Of a stretch of DNA of 64,000 nucleotides, positions 1-25,948 are shown one piece after another. The notes beneath the pieces were generated by a model. The model worked only from the letters and a program-made list of their open reading frames with translations, made no database searches and was not told the origin of the DNA. Numbering within the stretch: position 1 is the stretch's first letter; every line of letters starts with the position of its first letter. A program made the position numbers and the translations under genes. The DNA is from Atherinomorus stipes (lineage: Eukaryota > Chordata > Actinopteri > Atheriniformes > Atherinidae), in NCBI GenBank assembly GCA_023101725.1, contig JALJCO010010476.1:496001-560000 (forward strand). Reading direction: 5' to 3'.

Positions 1-2959
1 CCGGAGATTCGGTACATGCGCGAGGGTTTTCTCTGCTGCAAAAAGGGCAATTATGAACCCACAGCGAGAAAGAAAACTATCTAAGGCCTGGGCAGTATGC
101 TCCAAAATATAAATTCTATTTTTTTCCCCTCTCAAACTCCATTTTTAAATTTCATTCTTGCTTTTATTAGTTTGTTTTGCCTCCTCAAAACACCAAATTA
201 AGAGGGGTTCCCCCAACCCCCCACAGGTTTAGTTTTTCTAGGAACTTTTTTAAAATATAAATTAAAAAATGTTAAGATCTGTGACAGTGATACACTGAAA
301 CATGCATACTCACTTTATAACAATAAACACTCCTTCTCTTGGGAAACAATGACAACATTTGACCACACTTTTGGTAACATAAATATAACGTACCTGATAT
401 GAAACAATTTCAGAAATAAATCATTCGCATTTGTAAACTTGTTAAATACTGCTACAGTAAATATATGTACTCTAAAATGTATATAAATAAACTTGTATTG
501 CTGCATCTTCTCCTCTAAAATGGAGACCTTGTTAATTTCAATACTAGTGTAAAACTTCTAGTATAAAATGCATTACTAAAACGTATTGTGGCAAAACTAT
601 AACTGCTATAAGGCAAATAAAAATACAGAAGTTTTTTTTTTTTTTTATATCTAAGATCTAGACACCAGCTTATCAAAGCAGGGAGAATAAACCAAGTTTT
701 CTGCTTAAAATGATCAGCTACAATATGACAGAAGACACAACGGATATTTAACAGTACTAATCATAAAAAGCATAAAAGCTGACCACAATTACAAGTGGCA
801 CTCGAAACAAGAAGACCATTAAAGGCTTTTGTGATCAAAAGTTTTGACCTGCCTCTGATGCAGAGTGATTAAAACAATCACATTCAATTAATTATTAGAT
901 CTACTAAACTGCTCGACATACTTGTATCACTGATGAGCCTTTTTGAAAGGCTGTACTAGACCAACCAGTCGACCCCCCCCCCAATCATCTAACAATATCT
1001 TACTCCATAATTACAGCCTCTTACTGAAGAGTGCATAGTGATGCAGTTCACTACCAACTAGTACCATTGGGGAATACTGTAGCTGCGGGATATTTATCAA
1101 AAATAATGGCGTAAAACATTTTTTCAAACTGTGCAGATGGAGGACACAACTTGAGTCTCAGGGAGTGAAAGCCAGGTGATAATAGTTCTAAAATTTTTTG
1201 TGACATGTGTTTATTCATCAATCAACTTTTAATAATGAAGTTAAAAGGAAAAACTTAAATCTAATCAACATTTGTATCCTTTGCCTTTCAAAGAGCATAC
1301 TCTTTAAGTCAGCTGGTAAGTAATTTGTTGAAAGAATCTTGGACAACTCATAACCGCTTATGGAAGATTGAGCCAATGTTAGTGTTTTCTGACTCGAGAA
1401 TCCATTTCCTTTGCAACTATGGCCATGCAACTGGTCTTGCCACAGTATACATTAGACCCAGTCTAATGTATCACTGGTAATAAGGTGTTACAAGAAATAT
1501 GGTATCCCTTGTGCTACGGTAACTGACATGAGTCATTACAAGTAAATAAGTACAAAAATGACAGGCCTTCTTCGAGACAAATAGCGAAAATGCCTGAACA
1601 GTCTTTTTGACTGCTCTGTGTATTTTTCTTTTTCAAATCAGACGATCTTAAATCCTGAGCTACCACACCAACACATTAGGGACCCTCTGCCTATAGTGGC
1701 CAGTGCATGGTAGCCGCTCCCTTAAAAAGCCACAGCATGCTGACCTTGAAAGGGCTGCGACAGTGCCGCCTTTTGACAACATGATAAATCACTCAATCAG
1801 AGAGCAGGCCCGACGCCACCCTACACATCAAAAATGCAACGAGAGGAGCAAGCTGGGAAGGGGATGCCGCCTCATCGAGTGCCAGAACCGATGGTGTGAA
1901 AATGCACAATGTCACTGAGTGTGTTTTGTTATGTGCCTGTTCGGTGAAGGGAGAAGACAGGGAAGCGAGGGAGTTGATGAAATGATTACATAGTGGCAGG
2001 GTGGGGGAGGGGGGCTCCGTGTTGAACAGTTGGCAGAAACCATCGTTGTTTAACAGTTTTACTATGCCCTGAACAGTCCAGAGTAAAGAGTGATGAGGAG
2101 CAAAGGGATGGCTCTTCATCCTTTCCTTGTTCTGCTTGTAGTTCTGCACAAAATCAAATCAAAAGCCAGCCAAAGTTTGAGTTTAAAACCCTAACCAGGC
2201 TCCTGAGATTGCTGTAAAAAAGGTAACTAGTGCAAAGAAAATGTATAAAAAGGCAACCAGTAGTTAAAACTGAAGATTCCAAACAAAAATCCTAATCAGG
2301 ATTGCAGCCAGGCGCATTATTCTCCAGCTGTCATTACAAAAATCAGCCAAGAACAAGCAGCACGACAGGAAATATTGCATATTTAATGCAACATGTGTTC
2401 AACATGTGGATTTCAGCGCAAACCCAAATATTCTTTGTCCAGCCACAAGAAAGCAGTTCAAGGCAGCAATTACATACATATCGACACGCTTCAGAGGCAA
2501 TAAGCAGTCGAATGGACGGCGCTTCATATCTTCCGCTCCAATCGCATTTCTCCTTCCTGTCACTGGATTTCTCATCCTGCTCGTTAATTATACCGAAGCA
2601 GAGCTGGTTGTGAGGTTCAAGGAAGCAGAGCTTGTCTGAATTTAATCTCTGCCCTGACTTCTAATGTTTCCTGGGCCTCATTTTTCCCTTCACTTTCATC
2701 TCAGTGCTTAGTAAACCTCTTTTGCTTGTCATTTACTTCCGGTTCCCACTTGTGTTTTCAAACAACTCGTGATTTATCTGTTTCAAATATTTCTAAGAAG
2801 CATTTTATATTTCAAGAAACATAAAAAAATCAGTCTTAATTTACAAAACCTTTTTTGTTTAGACTTTCTTTTTAACCACACTTAAAAAGCACATGGTTTG
2901 TACATGCATAACTTTGTTCAGTGATTTTAGTAACAAAAATACACTAAATGATGTGTCAC

Positions 2960-15546
<12,587 letters not shown>

Positions 15547-17126
15547 TTAGTCAGCCTGGTTGTCAAATTTATTATTTCTCCTCCTCACATCTCCGCCAGC
15601 CTCAGCATCTGTTCCATCAGTCAGCTCGGACAGCGCTGGACCAACTTTGGTGTTGTCTTCACTTCCCCCATTGGAATGCAAAGCATGCAAGGTCTGGTCA
15701 CTGGGGCGTTTCCAAGACGTTCGAGTGGCAATCCAAAGGATGAGAGCTCCAAAAATCACCAGGAGGACACCCAGAACATTCACAAAAATTGCCTCTGGGG
15801 GAGAGTCTTTATACTTTGGGTTGCTCCTTTATAGCATACAAATAAAGAGATACTCAGTTACACAGCATTGATATTTTACAAATCAGATGTTTTTAATCCA
15901 AGCCCTCGCCACCCTTTTTAATACTTACAGGCCAAAAATAAGTTTCTCCGTGATGCCCATGAGTGCCACGGCTATGACGCTGGCAAAGAGTAAAAGACCA
16001 CTGTAGACATGGATGGGCATAAATGCTGCTCTCCAGGATACAGGTGTAATGGGTATCAAATACATGCCAACTCCGAGAACAAGCTGCTCATTGTGGCAGA
16101 GGGGGGAAAAAAACCACTTGTCAGATACTTTACTCATCAAGAGGGCTATTCACCATGACTTAGCATTTTGGAAACAAGATAAGGTTGAAAACAAAGCACT
16201 AATAAAATATAAGAACTTAAAATTGTTGTTTTATCATAATTATTTCACACAGCACTTGAGGGGAAAAGTGTATTTACCTGTAAACTGTACAAAATAACTG
16301 CGATCAGGCCCAGCCAGCTGTGAAGACTGTACATATTAGGAATTTTGGCAGCATTGTGGAAGTCAAAAACTGCCACCATGGCAATAGCAGCGAAAATGAA
16401 GGCTGCTAAGTTCAAGCCTGCATGGATGAACTTCATCATTAATTTGCTGCACTTCCAGGTCCAAGGCAGTCTGTAGACAATTATAGCTGCAAGAAAGGAT
16501 CAGTCAGTGCCTGTTAACCTTAGGCAACATATTTTATTTTCACAACATGAGTAATCATATTAAGTAACATTTGTATGTCTAACATCCTTCTACTGAAATC
16601 TGTATGAAATGCGTCACCACTTTAAAAAGAACACCTGCATTCCTCATTTATTCTTTTTGTCAAACAATGAGATTTATAAACGTCATGAGTTAAGTTTGTA
16701 TCCTTGGATAAAGTTTTGAATAACCTTCGTCCATTCAAAGTTTAGTTAGCGGCTTCACGTCTGCAAACGAAATAGCTTACTTCAGCACCAACCCCTCCCC
16801 CCAGTTTCTTAAGAAAACGAGTCTGGATCCACTAGGATTTTCTGAATACATTTCCTGTTTTTGTTTACATTCTTTCAAAGAAATCCCACATTCCATCAGC
16901 AACCAGCATTTCATGGAAAGTAAATAATCTCACCTATTCCTTGCAAAAAAATAAAGCCTGTGACTATCAGCACCGGATGCCAGTTGAACTCAGCCAGTCC
17001 TCCATCCCAGGCTAAACCCTCCTTAAAGTGGAGAACCCATCTCAGCACGAATATTATGGAGACAAAGCCGACGGCTCCGGCAGCAGACAGAACAAACAGG
17101 AACTGTTTCGGATTCTCCATCGCCAT
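15547..17126 (-). CDS. cybrd1: Cytochrome b reductase 1 (duodenal cytochrome b, cytochrome b561 family)
   Basis: This membrane ferric/cupric and monodehydroascorbate reductase passes electrons from cytosolic ascorbate across the membrane. Four exons: 17126-16934, 16486-16278, 16083-15929 and 15826-15547, all with GT-AG introns, total 837 nt, 278 aa (human 286). The start [10 protein letters not shown] matches the family start. Conserved motifs include [36 protein letters not shown] and [13 protein letters not shown]. The four haem-ligand histidines fall at residues 50, 86, 120 and 159, the same numbers as in human CYBRD1. Six hydrophobic segments are evident, with a hydrophilic cytosolic tail. 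No frame breaks. It lies between dync1i2 and dcaf17 as in other vertebrates. Assignment over CYB561 or CYB561A3 rests on the start motif, the tail and the synteny. Confidence 0.96.
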
Positions 17127-17300
17127 CTGTGAGTGTCAGCAGCAGGACGAAGAGACTCAGCTGAAGGGGCTGTTTTCATACAACTACAACAACTTCAAGT
17201 TGTAGCTGCAGGGGACGGACCACGGTCACGTGATCGCGAGCTACGCAAGCGTTTGGAGGAGCGACGTTTTGTAACTTTTGTGGTTACAGAGGTCTGGGAC
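17127..17300 (-). promoter_or_regulatory. Presumed cybrd1 5' UTR and promoter-proximal region
   Basis: This lies directly upstream of the cybrd1 ATG. It is richer in CpG than its surroundings and carries an E-box-type CACGTG at 17227-17232 beside TCGCGAG. Such motifs are common in vertebrate promoters; no transcription start can be fixed from sequence alone. Confidence 0.35.
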
Positions 17301-18253
17301 TTGTAAAAATATTTGCGCTGTCATCCTCTGACCTCAATTTAACTCGTACTTTTCACTGTTTCCTTTACTTGATGCCAATTATAGTTAGAGTTCAAAGAAA
17401 ATTAAACTTGAAAGTTTTTAAGACTAAATTGGTCATCTGCATCCTTAGTAATTGAAAAGAAACAAACGCCTCTCCAAGCTAGTTACAATGAAACTATACA
17501 GCAGACTACACCAGTTTACTCGACATACAATCCAATGGGCAAAGTGTATTTTATACTACACTACAATCATGTAAACAATTCAATTTTACTTACTCTTTTG
17601 TCAATTTTGTTTAACCAAATCAAGTACTTCTGTGACCAGTTGATAATTATGGTTTTTAAAATCTAAGCTCAGAGGACCTCACCTCACTCATCATCCCACT
17701 GACTGAAAACATTACTTCCACCTTTAATTAACTCCTGATCCAACAGGTTTACATACCTTTGTTACTCACATATTCCCCTTTTTTTTCTCTCCCCAATGCT
17801 TCAGTCAGTATTCTTTATTTTTAGAGCTTGTATAAAAATCTGATGATGTTGAAGGTCACACTAATGCAGAAAATAGAGAAGCATGCCTAAATTTGAAACG
17901 CTGCATACACAAATCATATGGAAACATATTTCAAATATCTCATTTGATGGCTGGAAAAAAATGAGAAATATACTGACTTAGAAAAATATGACATTTTAAT
18001 TTGAGATGGTGTTTTAAAAAAAAGGTAATAGTTGTGACAGTTAAAATTTCGACTTACAAAAAAAAAAAAAAAAAAAAATCAGTCAGGTGATCATATGTAA
18101 TTCATTAAAAAAGAAGCAGTAGTCCATCTAAAAATTACATTATTTGAAGTGAAAATAGAAAAACAAACTACAACTTTTGAACATCATTAAACATCAGGTG
18201 GTCATTAAATCTTTAAATGGTCTCCAGTAGCTTTAAGTACAAATTTCCCCTAG
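17301..18253. other. Spacer between cybrd1 and the dcaf17 3' end
   Basis: No gene or clear transposon is seen. The right part must contain the dcaf17 3' UTR; TTTATT at 17814-17819 is a candidate poly(A) signal on the minus strand. There is an A20 run at about 18,058-18,078. Confidence 0.45.
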
Positions 18254-21200
18254 TTATTTTCTGGATGTCTTGAGTTTATAGACATGGCAGCAAAAGTTGC
18301 TGTTCTTCTGTTCAATATGAACAATTGTGTCTTTGTCAAAGAACAACTCATGTCGATAAGTCTGAAACAAAGGATAAAAAGGACCCATGAATTCATATAT
18401 AGAGAGTTCAGTCAGATGCTGGATTCTTCATTTTAGGTACCAGTAACTCACCTCATCCCAAGGTTCAACCAGATCAATCTGCCGATGCAACTGCCCAGTT
18501 TGGTTGTCATGTAGCCGAATGTGAGCTCTTCCTTCTTCCTCCTCACCATTGGTTACCACTACGGCCAGAAGGTCAAGCTCATCCTCATATTCCACCATTC
18601 GGAAAGTCTGCATAAGAAGATGAGAAGATGAATATGGGATAAACTTCTGCCATCAGAGACAAAGCACAGTCTTCAGTATTTTTATAGAAACTATGAGTGC
18701 AGATGACTGGATGGAAGCTCTGCAAACTCTTATTTGGCAACATTCTGTTAAACAAAAAGTTTCACAATACACACACTCCAATATATTCACTCATTTTAAC
18801 TGTTTATTTCTCATCTGTAAAGGCTATTCTCTTGTAAGGATTTATGTGGTCTGATCTGGACATGTTTATGAAAACAAGTTCTTATTTTCTAAAAATACAA
18901 AGGGCTGAAAAATTTGTTAAGGGAAATGTAATGCTGATGACACACTGTTGTGTTGATACCAAATTTCACACATCTGTTATGAATGCTAACTCGAATGTTT
19001 CCATTATGATTCAAGAACACCAGACATTTTTTGTAGAAATTCGGGATAATTTGGTCCAGTCTTTTTCTGCAGTTGCTATTGACAAGCACAGCAGAGCTGG
19101 AGGCTTTCTGCTGGAGATGTGCTCCCCTGGCTGGAAATGTAAGGGGGAATTGCAGAGGGAAAAGCTAAAAAGCGGGAGGCAGAATTTGCACTGTGGAAAC
19201 TGCTGTGTTTTTCTTTACTGTGTTCTCCATGACACCATGTTGAGAGAGGAAGCTCCTTATTGTGTTGATTTAAGTACTACATGTATCTGTATGTATCCAC
19301 AAAAGTGGGGGTCAGCCAAAAGGGCAAATTCTTACAGTGACACACATTTGACAAATGATCTGGAAAATTAGCCAATGTGTTTATTAATCATCTCACCGAC
19401 TATTGTTCTGGAGTTTTTTACAAGGGGGCAGGGTGGAAAACCTCTGCAGATAATCTTGAATAAATGTTGCAGACATTTGTGTTCTCCTGTGTCACCACAA
19501 CAGACCATTTCTGGAACATTTCAGACTCCAGAGCATGTGAGACAGCAACTCTCAACATGAAACTTTCCCCCCTAAAATAAACACCAACTATAATATATCC
19601 CCTTTAATGGAAAGATCATGTATTTTTGTAACATGAAGCTGCTGAGTTTTCATAAGAATTGCTCAACCATAATCACCAGAGAGTTGTCCTCTGAGTCCAA
19701 GTTATTCTTTTCTGGTGCATCTGAAAATTAAAACCAACCAGCAACAGCACCATAAACTAGTAGTTGCAATATCTTCTGAAAATAAATAAAAAAAAAAAAA
19801 CAAACAACTGCTTCAAATCATTTCTGGATTTGATGTGATTATTTTGGATTCAAATAGTAGAAATTAAGTTGGTACAGTACTTTGACAGACACATTTAAAA
19901 AAAAAAAAAGAACAGCACTGTTTTCACAATGCTGCCTTTTCCAAACAGTATCTACAGTAAATTCAGTTCTGAGAAACAAACCATGTGGTTAAAATTGACT
20001 GAAATAAAAAAAATTTCACTGCTAAAAATGTTGCTGTGGTTCTGTAGCTCATGTGTGTATTTTCAACAGTTAATACACATCCGAGAAACAGCCCACATCA
20101 GATTTGAATGCACCGATAGCACAAGATTGAAAGACAAAACTCCCTCAATTTAACCAAGTCAGGCTTTAAAGAATAAACAAGGCTGGAACTACCTAGCCTG
20201 GTCACCTGCGTGACTAACGCCATGTATGAGATACAGTTGCCGTGTATCTCATAAGGCAGGCTGGTGTACCAGGCTAGGAACTACCCTTTCGGCATCTCAA
20301 GAAAGTATAAATAGAATAGTCCATATACACCATGTTTGACTGTGTAATCATTTAGACCAAACTGCCTATTTCTGCAAATAGTACAGAAAAAAAAGCAGCC
20401 AGGTGGTACCTCTTGACTGGGATCATCATCCAGCTGATGAAATCTTCTCTTCACTACACGGCCTGATGAGGTGACGGTGGCTTGGGAAGAAGGCTGATGA
20501 CGATTAAAAGCAACTAAATTTAAGCATGTGAGATTACAAAACTTCACATACAGCCCATCTCTACAGGAAGGAGATGATCAGCTATGTATCAAACTCATTA
20601 GAGAATACACTCACATTGTCTCGATGAGTCTTCAAAGAGAAATCCTCAACTACCTTTGATGCCTGAGAACTGGTCAGTTCACCAATGATTTTTAAGATAC
20701 TTGGATAAAAGCAGAAAATATTGCAATGTATCAAAGTGCATTTTTCTGTAACAAGAAGATAAGAGTTCTTCCGTACGGTTTTTATTCAAATGTTAAGCAA
20801 ATGCGGAGTGGAGGACTCACTTAATGGTAGTAGGTCCAACATGGATGATCCGTCCTGAATCATCCGGATGGAAGAAGATCCCGTCACTCTCTAAAGAGCA
20901 GCAGTTCATGTTTTGTATTCCATTTGTTGCCTAATTTCACAAAGTTACAAATAATATATGAAGTCAAAAACTATATAATTATTAACAACATACCATAAAC
21001 ACACAACATATAGTTCTTTCCCAATCAAAAATTTTAAAAAAGAAAATTGGGCAAAAGCTGTGAATTTGGATCTGAATTAATTTTCTGAATTTTTGTAGTT
21101 CTAAATTTACAGAGCATCAACAATTTAGACATGCAAATGCAACACTCAACTTAAATTGAACTAAAGGTCAGACCAAACTCTATGTTGAATGGTCAGACAT

Positions 21201-24200
21201 TGCTGAAACCTTCCTCCCCATTAATTTTCTAACTAATGAATAGGTGAAGTCTAATTTGCTATTCTAATGAATAGCAAACTAATTACACATGCTGTGATTG
21301 GCTTGTTGTGCGGACGTGGAAAAGGTCCAAGATGCTGACCTTCTAACTTAGCTAATTTTAAAATAATAAACACCTTTTTCAGGCCAACCTTCAGTGCTGC
21401 ACTGTAGAACTATAAAACACTTTGCCTAAATCTAGATAGTACATGGTACGCATTTATTCAGAGAGAACACAGCCAGGCCCTGAAACTGATACTCCATCCA
21501 AATACCATTGGTTGATACATTTGTACACATGACTCTAATTAAGTTTTTGCAGGTGATGTGCTCAGCATACTACTTCTACACTACTGGAACCAGTGCATCT
21601 TTACTGACCTGACCAATTTGGTGGAAGTTAAGTGTATTACACAACTACATTAGGGATGTTCATTATGAGTATCAGTCATGGCTTTAGCTGAAATTACCAC
21701 TTTTGTTACATGTGATATAATGATGCCTATTTATACTGTACATAAGAAGAAAAATATCCTCATATACCATGGTGCTGTCCTTGAGAGAACAAATGTGGTG
21801 AGTCCCTCTGTGATTTTTATGCGGTGGAGTGTAAATGTAGTGCCAGGGGTAGCCTCCAATCTGGACACCATTATTAGAGCATGAGACCTCAAAAAGTACA
21901 GGTGGGCAATCTGTAAAATAGGAGGGGGAAAAAAGGAGAAAAGCTTATGTGGGCTGAAAATTATTCTGCTTATTCTGTAGGTTCAATCCATTCTGACACT
22001 TCATCCAATGACCTTTCTAACCGAGACACAGTTTGAATCCAGCCTCCTAAAACTAGAATGTTTTTATTAAGGCCATCAAAAGATTAATCCTGATTTATCA
22101 CATTACTTTTACCACTTCTAGAACATATTTACGATTAAAGGTGTCTCCCCAGGAATTCTGCATTCATCTTTAGTAGACTAGACTACTAAAACCCTGTCCT
22201 TACAGGTCTCCCTAAAGTCCTTCAGACAGCGGCAGTTCAGTCCAGAATGCTGCTGATCCAGTTCTAACAGGCTGACTTCACAACTGTCGTAATGTAAAGC
22301 TGAAATTCAGGTCCTGAAACACTCCCAGATTTCTCGCTTGGTTTTAGCCTTTAACTTTTGTTTTACTACTTAATTTATTTTTTGCATAAACAGTAGCAGT
22401 ACTAAAGAATAAAAAAAAAAAAAAAAACTTTGTTTGGCAATGGCATTAATCGGGATCAGTCTTTTGACAGCCCTAGTTTTTATCAGAAAGCTTAAAAGTG
22501 TCTGGACAGACCTCCTCAAACTCTGAAAAAAGCTATAAACGTGACATGATAAAAATCATTTGAAAGGTTAGACTTGGTTTTTACTGTAAATTATTGCCTT
22601 GTTCATATGTTTATAAATTATTTTAAAAAGTTATTGGTCATGAGTGTTTATAATGATAATGTTCATGACACTAGGGCTGGGAAAAAATATCGATACACTG
22701 AAATATTGCAATATTTTCATATGCAGATTTCATATAGATATTCAAAAATGCAATATTGATCTATTTTACCAACAAAATCTCGCGGGATTTCAATAGTAAC
22801 ATAGATCGATACCACATTTTTAAATATCATATGCTGATATGTCAGCATATGAAAATATTGCAATATTTCAGTGCATCAATATTTTTTCCCAGCCCTACAT
22901 GTCACATTGCACTTTAAAAAGGTAAAAAGAAAAGAAGATAGGTTTGAAAAGAAGATAAAGGCTTATATAGTGTTTAGCCTGAATGGGTCAATTAAAACTT
23001 TGGCACAACAGTAAAACTGGTCTGTGCTTACAAACAGACTTACCTGTAATCTGGATATTAACTGGTATGCCAAATGGAGCATCTCCCACTGTTTTGTTTC
23101 CAAGAAGTGAACTTAGCTCTCCAAGAGTTAACTTCTCTCTTAAGTACTGAAAATAGAGACAATATTTGGCACAAAAAATACACACAGATGTTAACAACAA
23201 CATAGCGAGCCAGGATGACAGAGCAACACCAAACATTTAAATACAGCATCATAGCTACTGGTACATTATTTTCAAAAATATAATTATGTAACAAGATAAT
23301 TACTTAATGTTGTGCAGGATTTTGGGGGGAATAAACAAAGACATACTCTTTGGACAATGTGCTCAAAACTGTACAGCTTCACCAACTTGTTGCTGTAAGA
23401 CACTGCAAGGACACCTTGAGACAGAACAACATCAATAACGCCATTTCCAAATGTCTGAAAAACAAAACAACACCAAAGAAAGAATTACATCCTACTGACA
23501 TATGGCTCCAAAAAGAACATTTAAGACAGTTACAAATAGATCTACATACTTTTTTGTTGATCTCCAAAATGCCCACAATTTGCAAGGGGAAAACCTGAAA
23601 AATGGCCAAGTGCATCACAATATTCTGAGAGATACCTGCCTACAGAATGAAATGCAAAGTGTCAAATTCATTCACCACTTTAATAAACATATGATTTCAG
23701 GGAAAAAAAGACACATTCATTATTCATAAACAAATAAAATGCACCATTAAGAAATAAGTAGAAAAAGGTCGTAAATGTCATTAAAGATGTGTTGGTATTA
23801 AATCCTAAAATGTTTAGATTCAGTCTTCTTTTTTTTTTTTTTTTAAAAGAAAACTTCAGTTGGCATTTGTGAGTTTAGGACTCTCATATAGGACAAAACA
23901 ACCAATTACTACATAAAATCTTAAGATCTAAGAAATCCTACTGACTACATTTTCATGATACTTTAAAATGATAAATGAATGCCATCTAAATAGTGGTGAA
24001 AAGATCAACAATAAGGGAAGTCCTTTGAATACTGAAAGTCCTGTTCCTTGAGTTTTACTAGATTTTATAATCATTTCAAAATAAAAATTGACTCTTTTAA
24101 GTCTTGACACTGCAAGTTAGAAGCCTCTGTTATGTATAATCTCCCTCTTCAGTAAGGCACAAATCTTTTGAATACATGTTATCATATCATGTAATCATTA

Positions 24201-25948
24201 CCTGTCTTGCTAAAGATGTCTCCTTCTTTTGAACAGATTTGACATAAAATGTCTCTTGGGAAACATCCCAGCCAAGATATCTACAAAACAACAACATGCT
24301 GTAAGGTTTAAACATTAGAAACAGCAAAAGAAAGTGACGAAAATCAAATAAATAATATTCACTAGATTTACACAGAATTGAAAGCCTTAAAAATACCTGA
24401 ACTTGTGATTTGGAGAAAGGTAAACTCTTTGCAGCTCTTTTCCCGTTTCAGCTGAGATGCGATAAAGCCAGTTGTTGGCTGTCAAAGCCAAGAGGCTGGG
24501 TTTGTGATCAGAGGCAGAGGGCAATGTTTTGTCCTAAAAAGAGTAACAAGAATGACAGTGAAGAATGAATGAATGAATAAATAAAGCAATGTTGTGAAAA
24601 GGATTGTTAAAAGACCCCAGGCCTGGCTGACTTTTAGCACCGACATGCAGCCCAGGTAATCCTATTACTACAGGACGGAAGTAAATACAGGTGTGTGAAC
24701 CCACTCAGGAAATCTGGCTGCACTAAATGTGCTCTAGACCACAGTCTGATTTGGCATGCTGCATGCCTACAGCACTTGTATACAGTGGGAAGTTGCATTG
24801 AAACCAGTCAACAACTCACCTGTAAGCTGTCAAAATTTAAGGATAAAAACTCCAGTAATTGTCTTTATCAGAAAAGGTATACTGACACTGAGCTCATAAG
24901 ATCAAAAAGAAAAATTCATTTTATGTTACTTTACTTCTCTCATATCATATGTGACACATCAGTAGACATACCTGTGCCCTGATTGTGCTGCTCAGCTTGT
25001 GTTATTGCATGGAATATATAACTGAGCTTATATACCAAGTGATAACTTGGGACATTGTAATATCAAATGTGCACATATGTACTTAGACTGTCCACTTGTG
25101 TTTGGGTAACTGGGATACATGTCAATATTAAATGTACAGAGTCTTAGTTTACTTACAAGTGGGCTCTGACACAGCAAGGCATCTTCAATTTTCTCATGTT
25201 TGGACATCCTGGGCAATTTGTACAATCTTTGAGGCTCAGCATGAACACTAAAAAGAAAGAGTTAAATTTAGTCTATTTCAGACTACAAACATTTATTCTA
25301 TCACAAATCTTAAGTCGTTTTTTGTGTTGTTATTTTTAGTATTTCTCCAAATGTACAAAATAGTGATTTAAAAAAAAAAAAAACCATGTTCAATGTCTCA
25401 AAACTGAGACAATTAACTGAGGTGTATGTTCTGGGGATGGGTTTTGCTGAGTAATGCCATTTAGCAAATATGGGTTTTCTGCTAGATCCTCCACTGGCTC
25501 ATAACATTTGGTTTCAAAAGACCAAAACATCGTTGGTAAAAATGCTGAACTTGAGGCTTCAAAATTAAAAACTGCAGCCCAACAACAAAGCATATTTAAG
25601 TTTATCATGCATACTCACCAGCTGTAGCAGTTCTGGTAATTTTCAAAGTAGACTTTACCATTCTCATACATTATCGTGGATTTTGAGGTCTTGCTCCATA
25701 CTTTAATGAAACTTCTATTTTCCTACAAAACGACAACACTTAGTTGAATAATTAAACAAATACATAACATTAAAAAGACAGTTGCATTAAACGTCTTAAA
25801 GCTCTGTGTCTTTCTTTACCTGAAGGAGAATACCTCTAAGGAGCTTCAAACAGTGTCTGTATAAAGTCCCTGTATCCCTGATACCTCTGGTCCTCTGGTT
25901 CAAGAGCTCAGCGGCGTTGGTGATGGCCTTCCTCCGGTATGGCGCCAT
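18254..25948 (-). CDS. dcaf17: DDB1- and CUL4-associated factor 17
   Basis: This nucleolar/nuclear protein is thought to be a substrate receptor for the CUL4-DDB1 ubiquitin ligase; human loss causes Woodhouse-Sakati syndrome. Fourteen exons: 25948-25820, 25722-25619, 25247-25157, 24533-24397, 24280-24202, 23639-23550, 23454-23347, 23146-23044, 21910-21768, 20930-20821, 20699-20615, 20493-20410, 18607-18452 and 18361-18254. They total 1527 nt, 508 aa (human 520), and every junction keeps phase. Diagnostic stretches are YENGKVYFENY, SKHEKIEDALL, ALTANNWLYRISA, QIVGILEINKK, GDAPFGIPVNIQIT, GGYPWHYIYTP, CCSLESDGIFFHPDDSG, TVTSSGRVVKR and YEDELDLLAVV. No frame breaks. Introns carry a hAT MITE (22672-22897), an 87-bp foldback (20192-20278) and an unexplained open frame at 18844-19371. 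It is divergent from mettl8. Confidence 0.95.
18844..19371 (+). other. Unexplained 175-codon open frame inside a dcaf17 intron
   Basis: An open frame of 175 codons runs opposite to dcaf17, in the intron between exons 12 and 13. It is the longest open stretch in the window outside known genes and transposons. It contains several cysteines, with a CGNCC cluster near residue 117 and CSPGWKCKG near residue 92. I recognise no domain. Composition resembles intronic DNA, there is no obvious promoter, and part may be an old interspersed repeat. Most likely not a gene. Confidence 0.2.
20192..20278. repeat. 87-bp foldback element with 5-bp flanking repeat
   Basis: The ends are exact inverted repeats: CCTAGCCTGGT at 20192-20202 and ACCAGGCTAGG at 20268-20278. 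An inner inverted pair (ATGAGATAC / GTATCTCAT) makes almost the whole unit a stem-loop. AACTA stands directly on both sides (20187-20191, 20279-20283), like a target duplication. It lies in a dcaf17 intron. Family not known to me. Confidence 0.7.
22672..22897. mobile_element. Non-autonomous hAT element (226 bp), almost fully palindromic
   Basis: Ends TAGGGCTGGGAAAAAATAT and its inverse, flanked by CATGACAC (22664-22671) and CATGTCAC (22898-22905), an 8-bp duplication with one mismatch. The arms stay complementary nearly to the centre, where GCATATG...CATATGC pairs again. Eight-base duplications and TAGGG-type ends are hAT hallmarks. No coding capacity. In a dcaf17 intron. Confidence 0.85.

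Noticed and set aside
1..2858. Further dync1i2 exons
   Set aside because: I looked for the acidic linker and the FFDYSGR region on the minus strand and found neither; treated as intron.
18844..19371. 175-codon open frame opposite dcaf17
   Set aside because: No recognised domain, ordinary intron composition, no splice or promoter support. Kept only as an unexplained open frame.
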